Source of the DNA: Lwoffella lincolnii
Lineage (GTDB): Bacteria; Pseudomonadota; Gammaproteobacteria; Pseudomonadales; Moraxellaceae
Reading direction: 5' to 3'
DNA length: 64,000 nt
Assembly (NCBI RefSeq): GCF_002014765.1
Contig: NZ_MUYT01000007.1
Span: 29,199 to 93,198 of the forward strand
Shown: one piece after another, positions 8,162-18,290 of the stretch
Position numbering within the stretch: the stretch's first letter is position 1
Layout: each line of letters opens with the position of its first letter
Made by a program: the position numbers and the translations under genes
The notes under the pieces: generated by a model
The model's input: only the letters and a program-made list of their open reading frames with translations
Databases searched by the model: none
What the model was told of the DNA's origin: nothing

Positions 8162-11020
8162 ATGAACACATCTAATCTCGATGTCTCACGTGGACACACT
8201 GAGCTGGCAGGCGATAATGCTGGCTACATCGAATATCTGTATGAACAGTATCTCAATGACCCAAACAGCGTTGATGCCGATTGGCAAGCATACTTTAAAG
8301 CGTATGACAGTGGCGAAGAAGCCCACCATTTGGCAATACAAGACCAGTTTTTGTTATTGGCACGCAACCAAACAGCCAACAAATCTGTTTTGGTAACCAA
8401 TGACGGCGTGAGTGGTGAGTGTGTTGACCCCAATCAAATGGGGGTACAAAAACTCATATCCGCTTACCGTCGCCGTGGGCATCGTAAAGCCAAGCTTGAC
8501 CCCTTGCATCTGCACCCCCGTGCTGAAGTTGAAGATTTGACTTTGGCATATCATGGGTTAAGTGATGCTGATTTAGACACGGTATTTCCAACCAGTGATT
8601 TGAACATTGGCAAATCTCAGGCGACTTTGCGTGAGATTATTGACGTTATGGAACGAGTTTATTGCAGTCACATTGGCGTAGAATACATGCACGTAACGAC
8701 CAGTGCTGAGAAACGTTGGTTTGAAGAACAGCTTGAGAGCAATTTGGGGTTTATTTACTTTGATGATGATAAGAAAAAATCCATTTTAGAGCGATTGACC
8801 GCTGCCGAAGGTTTAGAAAAATACTTGGCACGCAAATATATCGGTGTCAAACGTTTTGGTTTAGAAGGGGGAGAAAGTTTTATCCCTGCGATGAATGAAC
8901 TCATTCAGCGTGCAGGTGGCTATGGCACAAAAGAGATGGTCATTGGCATGGCTCACCGTGGTCGCTTAAATGTGTTGGTGAATATTTTGGGTAAAAACCC
9001 AGCCAGCTTGTTTGATGAATTTGATGGCAAAGTACAGCCTGAAAAAGGCTCAGGTGATGTTAAATATCATAACGGTTATTCGTCAAATGTGATGACTCCA
9101 GGTGGTGAAGTGCATTTGGCACTGGCATTTAACCCATCACATTTGGAGATTGTCTCACCTGTTCTTGAAGGGTCGGTACGGGCTCGTCAAATACGCCGTC
9201 ATGACGAAACTGGCAATACCGTATTGCCGATTGTGGTGCATGGTGATGCTGCTTTTGCAGGTCAAGGCGTGGTACAAGAAACGTTCCAAATGTCACAAAC
9301 TCGTGCTTATACCACAGGTGGTACGGTGCATTTTGTCATCAATAATCAAGTGGGATTCACCACATCACGACAAGAAGATGCTCGCTCAACCGAATATTGT
9401 ACCGACATTGCCAAGATGGTGCATGCACCGATTTTACATGTGAATGGTGATGACCCAGAAGCGGTGGTGTTTGCCACACAGATTGCCTTGGACTATCGTC
9501 ATACCTTCAAAAAAGACATTGTGCTGGATATTTTTTGCTATCGCCGTAACGGACATAACGAAGCAGACGAGCCATCAGGGACACAACCTTTGATGTATGC
9601 CGTCATCAAAAAATTGCCAACCACTCGTGAACAATACGCCAAAAAGCTGATTGAAGCTGGGGTGATTGATGCTCAAACCGAAAAGCAATATGAAGATGGT
9701 TATCGTGAGTCATTAGATGAAGGCGAATATGTTGCCAATTCTTTGGTGCGTGAGCCTAATGCTGATTTATATGTTGATTGGTCGCCATATTTGGGGCATA
9801 AGTTTGAAGATGATTGGGACACCAGTGTCGATATTGATAAGTTAAAAGCTTATGGACGACAAATGGCAAAACTGCCAGCAGGTTATCAGTTGCAACGCCA
9901 AGTACAAAAGGTGGTGGAGCAACGCCTTGCCATGCAAACAGGCGAAGAGCCATTAAACTGGGGTGCAGCAGAGACATTGGCATATGCCACTTTGGTAGAA
10001 GAAGATTATTTGGTGCGAATCACAGGGGAAGATGTGGGGCGTGGCACATTCTCACATCGGCACAGTGAACTTTATAATGTCAATACTGGTGAGATGTATG
10101 TGCCACTTGCTCATATGAGTGACTCCCAAGCACGTTTTGCCACTTATAATTCGCTGTTATCAGAAGAAGCGGTATTGGCATTTGAATATGGCTATTCCAC
10201 CACCATACCCAAATCTTTGATAGTGTGGGAAGCTCAGTTTGGTGATTTTGCCAATGGTGCCCAAGTGGTTATTGACCAGTTTATTTCCAGTGGGGAGACC
10301 AAATGGCAACGTGTCAGCGGTTTAACCATGCTGTTGCCACATGGTTATGAAGGTCAAGGTCCAGAACATTCCTCTGCTCGCCTTGAACGCTATTTACAAC
10401 TGTGTGCTGAAGACAATATGCAGGTCATCACACCCACGACACCAGCACAGATATTCCATGTCTTACGCCGTCAGGCCATTCGTCCAATTCGTAAGCCACT
10501 TATCGTCATGTCACCTAAGAGCTTATTGCGCCATAAACTGGCGGTATCTAACCTAGAAGAACTGGCAAATGGTAAGTTTGAAACAGTGATATCAGAGACA
10601 GATGCACTCGATACCAACAAAGTCACTCGTTTGGTTTTTTGTGGTGGCAAGGTCTACTATGACCTACTTGAAAAACGCCGTGAATTGGATTTAGAGCATG
10701 TGGCGATTGTGCGTATTGAGCAGTTATACCCATTGCCAGAGGCACGCATATTAGAAGAGATTGGCAAATATCCCAATTTAGAAGACATCTTATGGACGCA
10801 AGAAGAGCCACGTAACCAAGGGGCTTGGTATTATCTGGCACCACATATGTTCCGCCTGATTGCACCACCGAAGCCTGCAACACGCCCAACCAAAGCGTAT
10901 TTGCGTGATCCAGTAGCACGCCCACCATCAGCAGCCCCAGCGACTGGCTCGCCAAAAATTCATGCTCAACAGCAGGAGGACTTGGTTCATCGTGCGTTGG
11001 GATTGGAGAAATCTGAATAA
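8162..11020 (+). CDS. sucA: 2-oxoglutarate dehydrogenase E1 component
   Basis: This thiamine-diphosphate-dependent E1 enzyme decarboxylates 2-oxoglutarate and succinylates the lipoyl group of SucB. The N-terminal docking segment AGYIEYLYEQYLNDP, then GMAHRGRLNVLVNILGK, GDAAFAGQG, VNGDDPEAV (ThDP/Mg region) and RRNGHNEADEP are all present. Length is 952 residues from the ATG at 8162 (E. coli 933). The frame also opens at a TTG at 8114, but the extra 16 residues are unlike the family. It is followed by sucB after a repeat-containing 172-bp gap. Confidence 0.97.
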   Translation: MNTSNLDVSRGHTELAGDNAGYIEYLYEQYLNDPNSVDADWQAYFKAYDSGEEAHHLAIQDQFLLLARNQTANKSVLVTNDGVSGECVDPNQMGVQKLISAYRRRGHRKAKLDPLHLHPRAEVEDLTLAYHGLSDADLDTVFPTSDLNIGKSQATLREIIDVMERVYCSHIGVEYMHVTTSAEKRWFEEQLESNLGFIYFDDDKKKSILERLTAAEGLEKYLARKYIGVKRFGLEGGESFIPAMNELIQRAGGYGTKEMVIGMAHRGRLNVLVNILGKNPASLFDEFDGKVQPEKGSGDVKYHNGYSSNVMTPGGEVHLALAFNPSHLEIVSPVLEGSVRARQIRRHDETGNTVLPIVVHGDAAFAGQGVVQETFQMSQTRAYTTGGTVHFVINNQVGFTTSRQEDARSTEYCTDIAKMVHAPILHVNGDDPEAVVFATQIALDYRHTFKKDIVLDIFCYRRNGHNEADEPSGTQPLMYAVIKKLPTTREQYAKKLIEAGVIDAQTEKQYEDGYRESLDEGEYVANSLVREPNADLYVDWSPYLGHKFEDDWDTSVDIDKLKAYGRQMAKLPAGYQLQRQVQKVVEQRLAMQTGEEPLNWGAAETLAYATLVEEDYLVRITGEDVGRGTFSHRHSELYNVNTGEMYVPLAHMSDSQARFATYNSLLSEEAVLAFEYGYSTTIPKSLIVWEAQFGDFANGAQVVIDQFISSGETKWQRVSGLTMLLPHGYEGQGPEHSSARLERYLQLCAEDNMQVITPTTPAQIFHVLRRQAIRPIRKPLIVMSPKSLLRHKLAVSNLEELANGKFETVISETDALDTNKVTRLVFCGGKVYYDLLEKRRELDLEHVAIVRIEQLYPLPEARILEEIGKYPNLEDILWTQEEPRNQGAWYYLAPHMFRLIAPPKPATRPTKAYLRDPVARPPSAAPATGSPKIHAQQQEDLVHRALGLEKSE

Positions 11021-11192
11021 AGAAATCTGAATAAATTGGTATTTTTTAAATCATGACTTTTTAATTCGATTTCTTAATTCAATGGTGCTTGAAACGTATG
11101 GTCGGTAAATCAGTGGTCAGTGAATTAATAGACACAATCATTGAATTGACCAACAATCTTATCATTTAAAAAAATTTTCAAAGGAGCCTTTC

Positions 11193-12434
11193 ATGGCAGA
11201 TATCAAAGCCCCCGTATTTCCAGAGTCCGTTGCTGATGGCACGATTGTTGAGTGGCATGTCAGTGAAGGTGAGCAAGTCAATCGTGATGACGTATTGGCA
11301 GAGATTGAGACTGATAAAGTGGTCTTAGAAGTTGTTGCCCCTGATGATGGTGTGCTCACCAAAATCGTTAAAGGTGTGGATGAAACGGTACAATCAGCTG
11401 AACTGATAGCCCAATTTGAAGCAGGTGCAACAGGCTCTGTGCCCGATGACAGCCAAACTGAAGACAGCCAAGCAAAAGATACCCAAGCTGACAAACCAAA
11501 AGCCAACCAAGATTCTCCTGCCAAAGATGATGGCAACACACCCACAGACATCAATGCTGAAGGTAGCCCAGCGGTGCGTAAGGCCGCCCGTGAGACAGGT
11601 ATTAACCCTGCTGACGTACAAGGCAGTGGTCGTGGCGGCCGTGTTACCAAAGAAGACATGAAATCACCAACCTTAAAAGCAGACAGCAACATCAAATCTG
11701 ACAGTGGGCGTCCAGTTGCTGACTCAGTTGGTGAGCGTGTTGAAAAGCGTGTGCCAATGACTCGTTTGCGTAAGACAGTTGCCAATCGCTTGCTGGCCGC
11801 CACCAATGACACCGCCATGTTGACCACGTTTAATGAAATCAACATGAAGCCACTGATGGACATGCGTAGTAAATACAAAGACCAGTTTGAAAAGCGTCAT
11901 GGGGTAAAATTGGGCTTTATGTCCTTGTTTGTTAAAGCCGCCACTGAAGCCTTAAAACGCTTCCCAGCGGTTAATGCTTCGATTGATGGTGATGATATCG
12001 TCTATCATGGCTATTATGATGTGGGTGTGGCGGTGTCATCTGACCGTGGTTTGGTTGTGCCTGTCTTACGTAACACTGATCGCATGAGCATGGCAGATGT
12101 TGAAGATGGCATTCGTCAGTATGCCAATAAAGCTCGTGATGGCAAGTTATCATTGGACGAAATGACGGGTGGCACATTCACCATTACCAATGGTGGTGTG
12201 TTTGGCTCTTTGATGTCAACTCCCATTTTAAATCCACCACAAACTGCCATCTTAGGCATGCACGCCATCAATGAACGTCCCATGGCGGTTAATGGTGAGG
12301 TAAAAATTTTACCGATGATGTATGTGGCGTTGTCTTATGACCATCGTCTGATTGATGGTAAAGATGCGGTACAGTTTTTGGTTATCATTAAAGAGTTGGT
12401 GGAAGACCCAACCATGTTATTATTGGACTTATGA
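11193..12434 (+). CDS. sucB: 2-oxoglutarate dehydrogenase E2 component (dihydrolipoyl succinyltransferase)
   Basis: This core subunit transfers the succinyl group from lipoate to CoA. Domains in order: a single lipoyl domain (residues about 1-75, lipoylated Lys42 in EIETDKVVLEV); a charged, polar linker (about 80-120); the E3/E1-binding domain around SPAVRKAARETGINPADV; and the catalytic domain ending with SYDHRLIDGKDAV, which carries the active-site His and Asp. The start is firm: AAAGGAGCC lies just upstream of the ATG. The length of 413 fits the family. Confidence 0.97.
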   Translation: MADIKAPVFPESVADGTIVEWHVSEGEQVNRDDVLAEIETDKVVLEVVAPDDGVLTKIVKGVDETVQSAELIAQFEAGATGSVPDDSQTEDSQAKDTQADKPKANQDSPAKDDGNTPTDINAEGSPAVRKAARETGINPADVQGSGRGGRVTKEDMKSPTLKADSNIKSDSGRPVADSVGERVEKRVPMTRLRKTVANRLLAATNDTAMLTTFNEINMKPLMDMRSKYKDQFEKRHGVKLGFMSLFVKAATEALKRFPAVNASIDGDDIVYHGYYDVGVAVSSDRGLVVPVLRNTDRMSMADVEDGIRQYANKARDGKLSLDEMTGGTFTITNGGVFGSLMSTPILNPPQTAILGMHAINERPMAVNGEVKILPMMYVALSYDHRLIDGKDAVQFLVIIKELVEDPTMLLLDL

Positions 12435-12558
12435 TGTTTGAGACTGATGGTACTCATGGCAATCTGGCAATCTGTTCATTGTAATGTGAGTAATGTGATT
12501 GGTCATATGTTATAGATAAAATAGATAATACGTTATTTTAAAATTTTAAGGAAAAACC

Positions 12559-14016
12559 ATGAAAAACAGTTATGATTTGGTCGTCATCGGCGGTGGTCCT
12601 GGTGGTTATGAAGCCGCCATTCGTGCGGGTCAATTGGGCATGAGTGTTGCCTGTATCGAAAAACGAGTACATAAAGGTGAGCCTGCTTTGGGCGGTACTT
12701 GTCTCAACGTCGGCTGTATCCCATCAAAAGCCTTGTTAGACAGCTCACACCGTTATGAAGCCACTCAACATGAGCTTAGTGAACACGGCATCAGCACAGG
12801 TGATGTCAGTATCGATGTCAAAAAAATGTTGCAACGTAAAGACAACATTGTTAAAGGGTTAACTGGTGGGGTGGCTGCTTTATTAAAAGGCAACGGTGTT
12901 GACTGGTTACAAGGCGTAGGTACGCTTGAAGATGGTAAAGGCGATAGCAAAAAAATCACCTTTACCCCATTAGATGAGTCACAAGAAGCCCAAAGCATCA
13001 CTGCCAAATACGTCATTTTAGCGGCAGGTTCTGTCCCTATTGAGATTCCTGTTGCCAAAACTGATGGCGAGTATGTCGTTGACTCAACTGGGGCATTAGA
13101 GTTTGCTGAAGTGCCTAAGCGTTTGGGTGTGATTGGGGCAGGAGTCATCGGTTTGGAACTTGGCTCAGTGTGGCGTCGTTTGGGCAGTGACGTGGTGGTG
13201 TATGAAGCCATGCCTGAGTTTTTGGCAGCAGCAGATGATGAAATTGCCAAAGAAGCTGGTAAATTGCTCAAAAAACAAGGTCTGGATATCCGTGTGGATA
13301 CCAAGGTTACCAATGCCCAAGTCAAAGATGGCCAAGTAGAAGTAACCAGTGAAAAAGGTGGTGAAAGTAGTACAGACACTTTTGATAAACTGATAGTCTG
13401 TGTGGGTCGTCGTGCTTATTCAGAAAAATTGCTTGGTGAAAACAGTGGTGTAAAAATGACCGATCGTGGTTTGGTTGAAGTTGATGACCAATGTAAAACC
13501 AACCTTGACGGTGTGTATGCCATTGGTGACTTGGTGCGTGGACCCATGCTTGCTCATAAAGCCATGGAAGAAGGCATGATGGCGGTTGAACGCATTCATG
13601 GTGAGAAACCACAAGTCAACTATGACACCATCATCAGCGTGATTTATACGCATCCAGAGATTGCCTGGGTTGGCATGACCGAACAACAAGCCATTGAAAA
13701 AGGTCATGAAGTGAAGACAGGCACGTTTAGCTTGGCGGCAAATGGTCGTGCTTTAGCACAAGGTGAAGGCATGGGTCTGGTCAAAGTGGTGGCAGATGCT
13801 AAAACTGACCGCCTGCTTGGCATGCACATGGTTGGCGTTGGTGCAGGAGACATCGTTCACCAAGGTATGATAGCCATGGAATTTGTCTCTAGCATTGAAG
13901 ACTTACAGTTGATGACCTTTGCTCACCCAACTGTCTCAGAAGCGGTACACGAAGCAGCATTATCAGCAGATGGCAGAGCCATTCATGCCATTCAACGCAA
14001 AAAACGCAATAAATAA
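12559..14016 (+). CDS. lpdA: Dihydrolipoyl dehydrogenase (E3)
   Basis: This FAD enzyme reoxidises dihydrolipoamide with NAD+ and is shared by 2-oxoacid dehydrogenase complexes. The FAD motif VVIGGGPGGYEAA lies near the N terminus, the redox disulfide is Cys48-Cys53 in GGTCLNVGCIPSKALL, the NAD motif is VIGAGVIGLELGSVW, and the C-terminal catalytic His-Glu is in FAHPTVSEAVHEA. Length 485, start behind AAGGAAAAACC. Its place between sucB and sucC suggests it mainly serves the 2-oxoglutarate complex. Confidence 0.97.
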   Translation: MKNSYDLVVIGGGPGGYEAAIRAGQLGMSVACIEKRVHKGEPALGGTCLNVGCIPSKALLDSSHRYEATQHELSEHGISTGDVSIDVKKMLQRKDNIVKGLTGGVAALLKGNGVDWLQGVGTLEDGKGDSKKITFTPLDESQEAQSITAKYVILAAGSVPIEIPVAKTDGEYVVDSTGALEFAEVPKRLGVIGAGVIGLELGSVWRRLGSDVVVYEAMPEFLAAADDEIAKEAGKLLKKQGLDIRVDTKVTNAQVKDGQVEVTSEKGGESSTDTFDKLIVCVGRRAYSEKLLGENSGVKMTDRGLVEVDDQCKTNLDGVYAIGDLVRGPMLAHKAMEEGMMAVERIHGEKPQVNYDTIISVIYTHPEIAWVGMTEQQAIEKGHEVKTGTFSLAANGRALAQGEGMGLVKVVADAKTDRLLGMHMVGVGAGDIVHQGMIAMEFVSSIEDLQLMTFAHPTVSEAVHEAALSADGRAIHAIQRKKRNK

Positions 14017-14164
14017 TGCCCAGCGCCTATCATGTCCATGTTTATCACACCAATCCTTATCATGATAGGACGCTTATCATCGTGGTTTAACTGTGTATGG
14101 AGTTTCATTAAAGCCACATGAAAACCACATGAATTAAAATCAAAAAGACAAAAGGACACTCTCA

Positions 14165-15331
14165 ATGAATCTACATGAATATCAAGCCAAAAACTTACTA
14201 AAATCTTATGGCCTACCCATTCAAGAAGGCATCATCGCCCATAATGGTGATGAAGCTGCCGATGCGTTTGATAAAACCCCAACAGATGTTGCGGTCATTA
14301 AAGCCCAAGTGCATGCTGGTGGTCGTGGTAAGGCTGGTGGTGTAAAACTGGTCAAAAGCCGTGAAGAAGCCAAACAAGTTGCCGAAGAGCTTATCGGTAA
14401 AAACTTGGTAACTTACCAAACTGATGCTGATGGTCAACCAGTTAACTTTGTGTTGGTTGCCGAAGACATGTATCCTGTACAGACCGAGCTATATTTGGGT
14501 GCGGTGGTTGACCGCTCAACCCGCCGTGTGACTTTTATGGCATCAACTGAAGGTGGTGTTGAAATTGAAAAAGTGGCAGAAGAAACACCTGAGAAAATCT
14601 TTAAAATCAGCGTTGACCCTATGATTGGTCTATTGCCCTTTGAAGCACGTGAAGTGGCATTTAAGCTTGGCTTAGAAGGCAAGCAAGTTAATCAGTTTGT
14701 CAAAATCATGACAGGGGCCTATCAAGCGTTTGTGGATAATGACTTTGCCCTATTTGAAATCAACCCATTGGCAGTGCGTGAAAATGGCGAGCTTGCTTGT
14801 GTTGATGGCAAAATCGGTATTGATTCAAATGCCTTATATCGCCTACCAAAAATTGCACAAATGCGAGATACTTCGCAAGAAAATGAGCGTGAGCTTAAGG
14901 CTTCTGGATTTGAGCTTAATTATGTCGCCTTAGAGGGCAACATCGGTTGTATGGTCAATGGAGCAGGTCTTGCCATGGCAACCATGGACATCATCAAGCT
15001 TTATGGTGGCCAACCAGCCAACTTCCTAGATGTGGGTGGTGGTGCAACCAAAGAGCGTGTGGTTGAAGCCTTTAAAATTATCCTAGAAGATGACAGCGTA
15101 CAAGGTGTATTGATTAATATCTTTGGTGGCATCGTTCGCTGTGACATGATTGCTGAAGCCATCATCGCAGCGGTAAAAGAAGTGGACGTTAAAGTTCCTG
15201 TCGTTGTACGCCTAGAGGGCAACAATGCTGAAAAAGGTGCTCAGTTATTGGACGAATCAGGGCTACAACTTATCTCTGCTCAAGGCCTGTCTGACGCTGC
15301 CCAAAAAATCGTTGATGCTGTCAAAGCCTAA
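14165..15331 (+). CDS. sucC: Succinyl-CoA synthetase (ADP-forming) beta subunit
   Basis: This ATP-grasp subunit makes succinate with nucleotide triphosphate formation. The N terminus MNLHEYQAKNLLKSYGLP and the segment KAQVHAGGRGKAGGVKL are diagnostic, and the C-terminal half has GCMVNGAGLAMATMD and FGGIVRCDMIAEAI. The 388 residues match E. coli exactly. It is preceded by AAAAGGACA and followed 69 bp later by sucD; the two form a heterotetramer. Confidence 0.97.
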   Translation: MNLHEYQAKNLLKSYGLPIQEGIIAHNGDEAADAFDKTPTDVAVIKAQVHAGGRGKAGGVKLVKSREEAKQVAEELIGKNLVTYQTDADGQPVNFVLVAEDMYPVQTELYLGAVVDRSTRRVTFMASTEGGVEIEKVAEETPEKIFKISVDPMIGLLPFEAREVAFKLGLEGKQVNQFVKIMTGAYQAFVDNDFALFEINPLAVRENGELACVDGKIGIDSNALYRLPKIAQMRDTSQENERELKASGFELNYVALEGNIGCMVNGAGLAMATMDIIKLYGGQPANFLDVGGGATKERVVEAFKIILEDDSVQGVLINIFGGIVRCDMIAEAIIAAVKEVDVKVPVVVRLEGNNAEKGAQLLDESGLQLISAQGLSDAAQKIVDAVKA

Positions 15332-15400
15332 TGGTCATATGAAAGCATCACAAAACATCATCATGCAAAACGTCATCATACAAAAGAATGGGAGAAAATA

Positions 15401-16303
15401 ATGAGTGTACTGATTAATAAAGACACCAAAGTGTTGGTACAAGGTTTTACTGGTAAAAATGGCACATTCCACTCAGAACAAGCCATCGAATACGGCACAA
15501 AAATCGTTGGTGGTGTTACCCCAGGTAAAGGTGGACAAACACACTTAGACTTGCCAGTATTTAATACCATGAATGAAGCGGTCAAAGCCACTGGAGCAAA
15601 CGCATCTGTTATCTATGTGCCAGCCCCATTTGTGCTGGACTCAGCCATCGAGGCCATCGACTCAGGTGTCAAATTGGTGGTCATCATCACCGAAGGCGTG
15701 CCTACCATGGACATGCTGAAAGTCAAACGCTACCTAGAAAATCATAACGCAGACTTAGTTGCCAAAGGTGAAGACATCGTGCGTATGGTTGGTCCTAACT
15801 GCCCAGGTGTCATCACCCCAGGCGAATGCAAGATTGGCATCATGCCCGGTCACATTCACCAAAAAGGCAAAGTGGGCATCATCTCTCGTTCTGGCACATT
15901 GACCTATGAAGCGGTTGCTCAGACCACCAAACTGGGTTTTGGTCAATCCACTTGTATTGGCATCGGTGGTGATCCCATTCCGGGTATGAACCAAATCGAT
16001 GCCCTAAAACTGTTTCAAGATGACCCACAGACTGAAGCCATTGTGCTTATCGGTGAAATTGGTGGCACTGCCGAAGAAGAAGCGGCTGCCTTTATCAAGG
16101 GTAACGTTACTAAGCCAGTCATTGGCTATATCGCTGGCGTAACTGCACCAAAAGGCAAACGCATGGGACACGCTGGGGCAATCATCTCTGGTGGCAGTGG
16201 CACTGCTGAAGAGAAATTTAAAGCCTTTGAAGATGCTGGCATCGCCTATACTCGTGACCCATCTAAGATTGGTGAAAAGGTGAAAGAAGTGACAGGTTGG
16301 TAG
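15401..16303 (+). CDS. sucD: Succinyl-CoA synthetase alpha subunit
   Basis: This CoA-binding subunit carries the phosphohistidine intermediate. The CoA-binding N terminus (VLVQGFTGKNGTFHSEQAI), VGPNCPGVITPGECKIG, and the active-site His257 in RMGHAGAIISGGSG are present. Length 300 (E. coli 289). The start is behind GGGAGAAAATA. It is the last gene of the TCA run; base composition changes sharply after it. Confidence 0.97.
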   Translation: MSVLINKDTKVLVQGFTGKNGTFHSEQAIEYGTKIVGGVTPGKGGQTHLDLPVFNTMNEAVKATGANASVIYVPAPFVLDSAIEAIDSGVKLVVIITEGVPTMDMLKVKRYLENHNADLVAKGEDIVRMVGPNCPGVITPGECKIGIMPGHIHQKGKVGIISRSGTLTYEAVAQTTKLGFGQSTCIGIGGDPIPGMNQIDALKLFQDDPQTEAIVLIGEIGGTAEEEAAAFIKGNVTKPVIGYIAGVTAPKGKRMGHAGAIISGGSGTAEEKFKAFEDAGIAYTRDPSKIGEKVKEVTGW

Positions 16304-16351
16304 ACAGATGTTTGTTTATCAATGTTATGAATGATAGGATTTTAGATTAGA

Positions 16352-16400
16352 GTATATCTCCATTTAAATAGCATTATTTGAATGGGGAATATGCTTTTTC
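16352..16400 (+). terminator. Possible terminator after sucD
   Basis: Imperfect arms GTATATCTCCATT and AATGGGGAATATGC (with G-U pairs and a mismatch) flank an AT-rich loop and are followed by TTTTT. The position fits the end of the suc genes and the start of the glycan island. Confidence 0.4.
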
Positions 16401-16521
16401 AAAAGTATGTACTTTTCCAAAAATAAAATACCACATCATTACCGCTAAATTTGCTCTCAAGTAGATTTGGGTGAATTTCTTGGAGTGGTTATGCTAGTGT
16501 GGCATCTATTAGATTATAGGC

Positions 16522-18258
16522 ATGGTAATGACAATCATTATACAAGCAGGACATGAATCATCATATTCACAAGAATTAATGGATAAATTGTATCAAGGAG
16601 GGTTGAATAAACCGCTCGCATCATTAAATCATCAAATCACTGCTCAATTGGTATCTGAATCATTAAAAAAAATCTCAGATAGACCAGGAATTTTATTAGA
16701 TAACAATAAATTAGCAGATAACTTGGCGGTTGATTTGTTACTAAGTAATCTATCCCAAGAAGAATGGGGTTGGAATCATCCTGATAACCTATTCGCAATG
16801 AATTATTGGGCAAAACTTGAGCAAGATAGCCGATTTATTTTAGTTTTTGACCACCCCAAATATTTATTAGACGGATTAACGCAAAAAGAAATAACCGTTA
16901 GTATACTTGATAACCTGATAGAGAACTGGATTAATTACCATAATAAATTACTCATGACATATGAAAGTTTAGGTGATAATGCCATACTTTTGGAGGGTCA
17001 AGCTGCCACTAAAAGTATCGGTAACTCAAAAACACAAATCCAATCTGTTAATACAATATTACAACTTAAAAGTGCATGGCAATTACCCATAGAACGTATA
17101 GAAAATGGGGAAGAAAATATCAGCAGACGGATTTTGACCGAAGAAATCATCAAAGCATATCCAGAAATACTGATTGTATACGAAAAGTTACTCAAAAAAG
17201 CAAAGCTAAAGATGACAAAATCTGCTGTAAGTGACAGTCAACACAATCTGTCTAGGCTAGTAGCATGGTATAATGAAGAGCTTACTAAACAATCACAACA
17301 GACTTTAGCATTGAATTATAAAAATGAAGAGATACAAAAACAGCTTGAGCAATTAGAATCTCAAAAGGTTAATTTTTCCAAAGTAGAGCAAGAAAATCAA
17401 CTGCTTCTTACTCAATTACATCAGGTTCAAGAAGAGCTAGAAAAATATTATTTAGAAAATAAAAAACAACATACCCAACTTATCGAAAACCAAAAAATTT
17501 CTGATGAACTTATCCAAAAACTAAAAAATACCGAACAGGCACAACAAAAGTTAGAAGAAATCAAAAAGCAAATTACCGAAAAGGATAAACAAATTGCCAA
17601 TGCACAAGCTCAAGTTAGTGAAAATCAAAAGAAGACCAATGAACTGACTAAAAAGTTGCAAGATAACGTTCAACTTAACCAACAGCTCATGGAAGCAAAA
17701 AAACAAATTGCTCAAAAAGATAAACAGATAGCTGACGAGAAATCAATAATTCAGACACTAAATACCCAGTTAGCACAAAATAAAACAGCACAGACAGATA
17801 CGGTACAAAGAGAAAATGAATTACTTATCACACAACTCCATAAAGTACAAGAAGAGTTAGAAAAATATTATCTTGAAAATCAGCAATTAAAAAAAAATAC
17901 TTCAATAAATGAACCCACTGAACCTACTATGTCAGTGTATTATGGTGCAGTAGATAGAGTGAAAACTGATTTACCCTATCGCCTAGGTGCGACAATGGTG
18001 AGCCATTCTAAATCTGTTAAAGATTTAGCGGTTTTGCCATTAGCACTGGCAAAAGAATATCGTACGTTTCAAAAAGATAAGCCAGTTGACGAGTTGCCAC
18101 CACTGGAAGCTTACCAAGATGCCAGTGAAGCTGAAAAAGTGAAAAAGCATTTATCGTATCGATTGGGTAAGACATTGGTAGATGGGATAAAGTCGCCAAA
18201 TAAAACATTTAAATTACCTATCAAGTTGGTAGAAGAATTGATAGATTTTAGAAAATAA
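16522..18258 (+). CDS. Coiled-coil protein with sulfotransferase-like N-terminal domain, glycan island
   Basis: I do not recognise a characterised homologue for this 578-residue protein. Residues 1-160 (TIIIQAGHESSYSQELMDKL, then WAKLEQDSRFILVFDHPKYLL and a segment ending ILLEGQAA) have the layout of a sulfotransferase-type domain, but the usual P-loop serine/threonine pattern is replaced; this reading is inference. Residues ~250-460 are a long Gln/Lys/Glu-rich coiled coil holding two near-identical 23-residue modules (from ~291 and ~431, each containing VQEELEKYYLEN). The C terminus has two further repeats of about 40 residues built on YRLGxTxV...LPxxLxxE. No signal peptide or membrane segment. 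It is AT-rich like its downstream neighbours, suggesting co-transfer. ATG at 16522 or 16528; weak ribosome binding site. Confidence 0.75.
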   Translation: MVMTIIIQAGHESSYSQELMDKLYQGGLNKPLASLNHQITAQLVSESLKKISDRPGILLDNNKLADNLAVDLLLSNLSQEEWGWNHPDNLFAMNYWAKLEQDSRFILVFDHPKYLLDGLTQKEITVSILDNLIENWINYHNKLLMTYESLGDNAILLEGQAATKSIGNSKTQIQSVNTILQLKSAWQLPIERIENGEENISRRILTEEIIKAYPEILIVYEKLLKKAKLKMTKSAVSDSQHNLSRLVAWYNEELTKQSQQTLALNYKNEEIQKQLEQLESQKVNFSKVEQENQLLLTQLHQVQEELEKYYLENKKQHTQLIENQKISDELIQKLKNTEQAQQKLEEIKKQITEKDKQIANAQAQVSENQKKTNELTKKLQDNVQLNQQLMEAKKQIAQKDKQIADEKSIIQTLNTQLAQNKTAQTDTVQRENELLITQLHKVQEELEKYYLENQQLKKNTSINEPTEPTMSVYYGAVDRVKTDLPYRLGATMVSHSKSVKDLAVLPLALAKEYRTFQKDKPVDELPPLEAYQDASEAEKVKKHLSYRLGKTLVDGIKSPNKTFKLPIKLVEELIDFRK

Positions 18259-18290
18259 GATAAAAAACATCAAAAGAGGAAGCAGATAGA

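Noticed and set aside
11162..11878. 238-codon antisense ORF over sucB
   Set aside because: A shadow of the sucB reading frame; Ser/Thr-rich composition is that of a reversed coding strand, and sucB is unambiguous.
12765..13379. 204-codon antisense ORF over lpdA
   Set aside because: Same reason: mirrors a well-conserved gene and has no start context.
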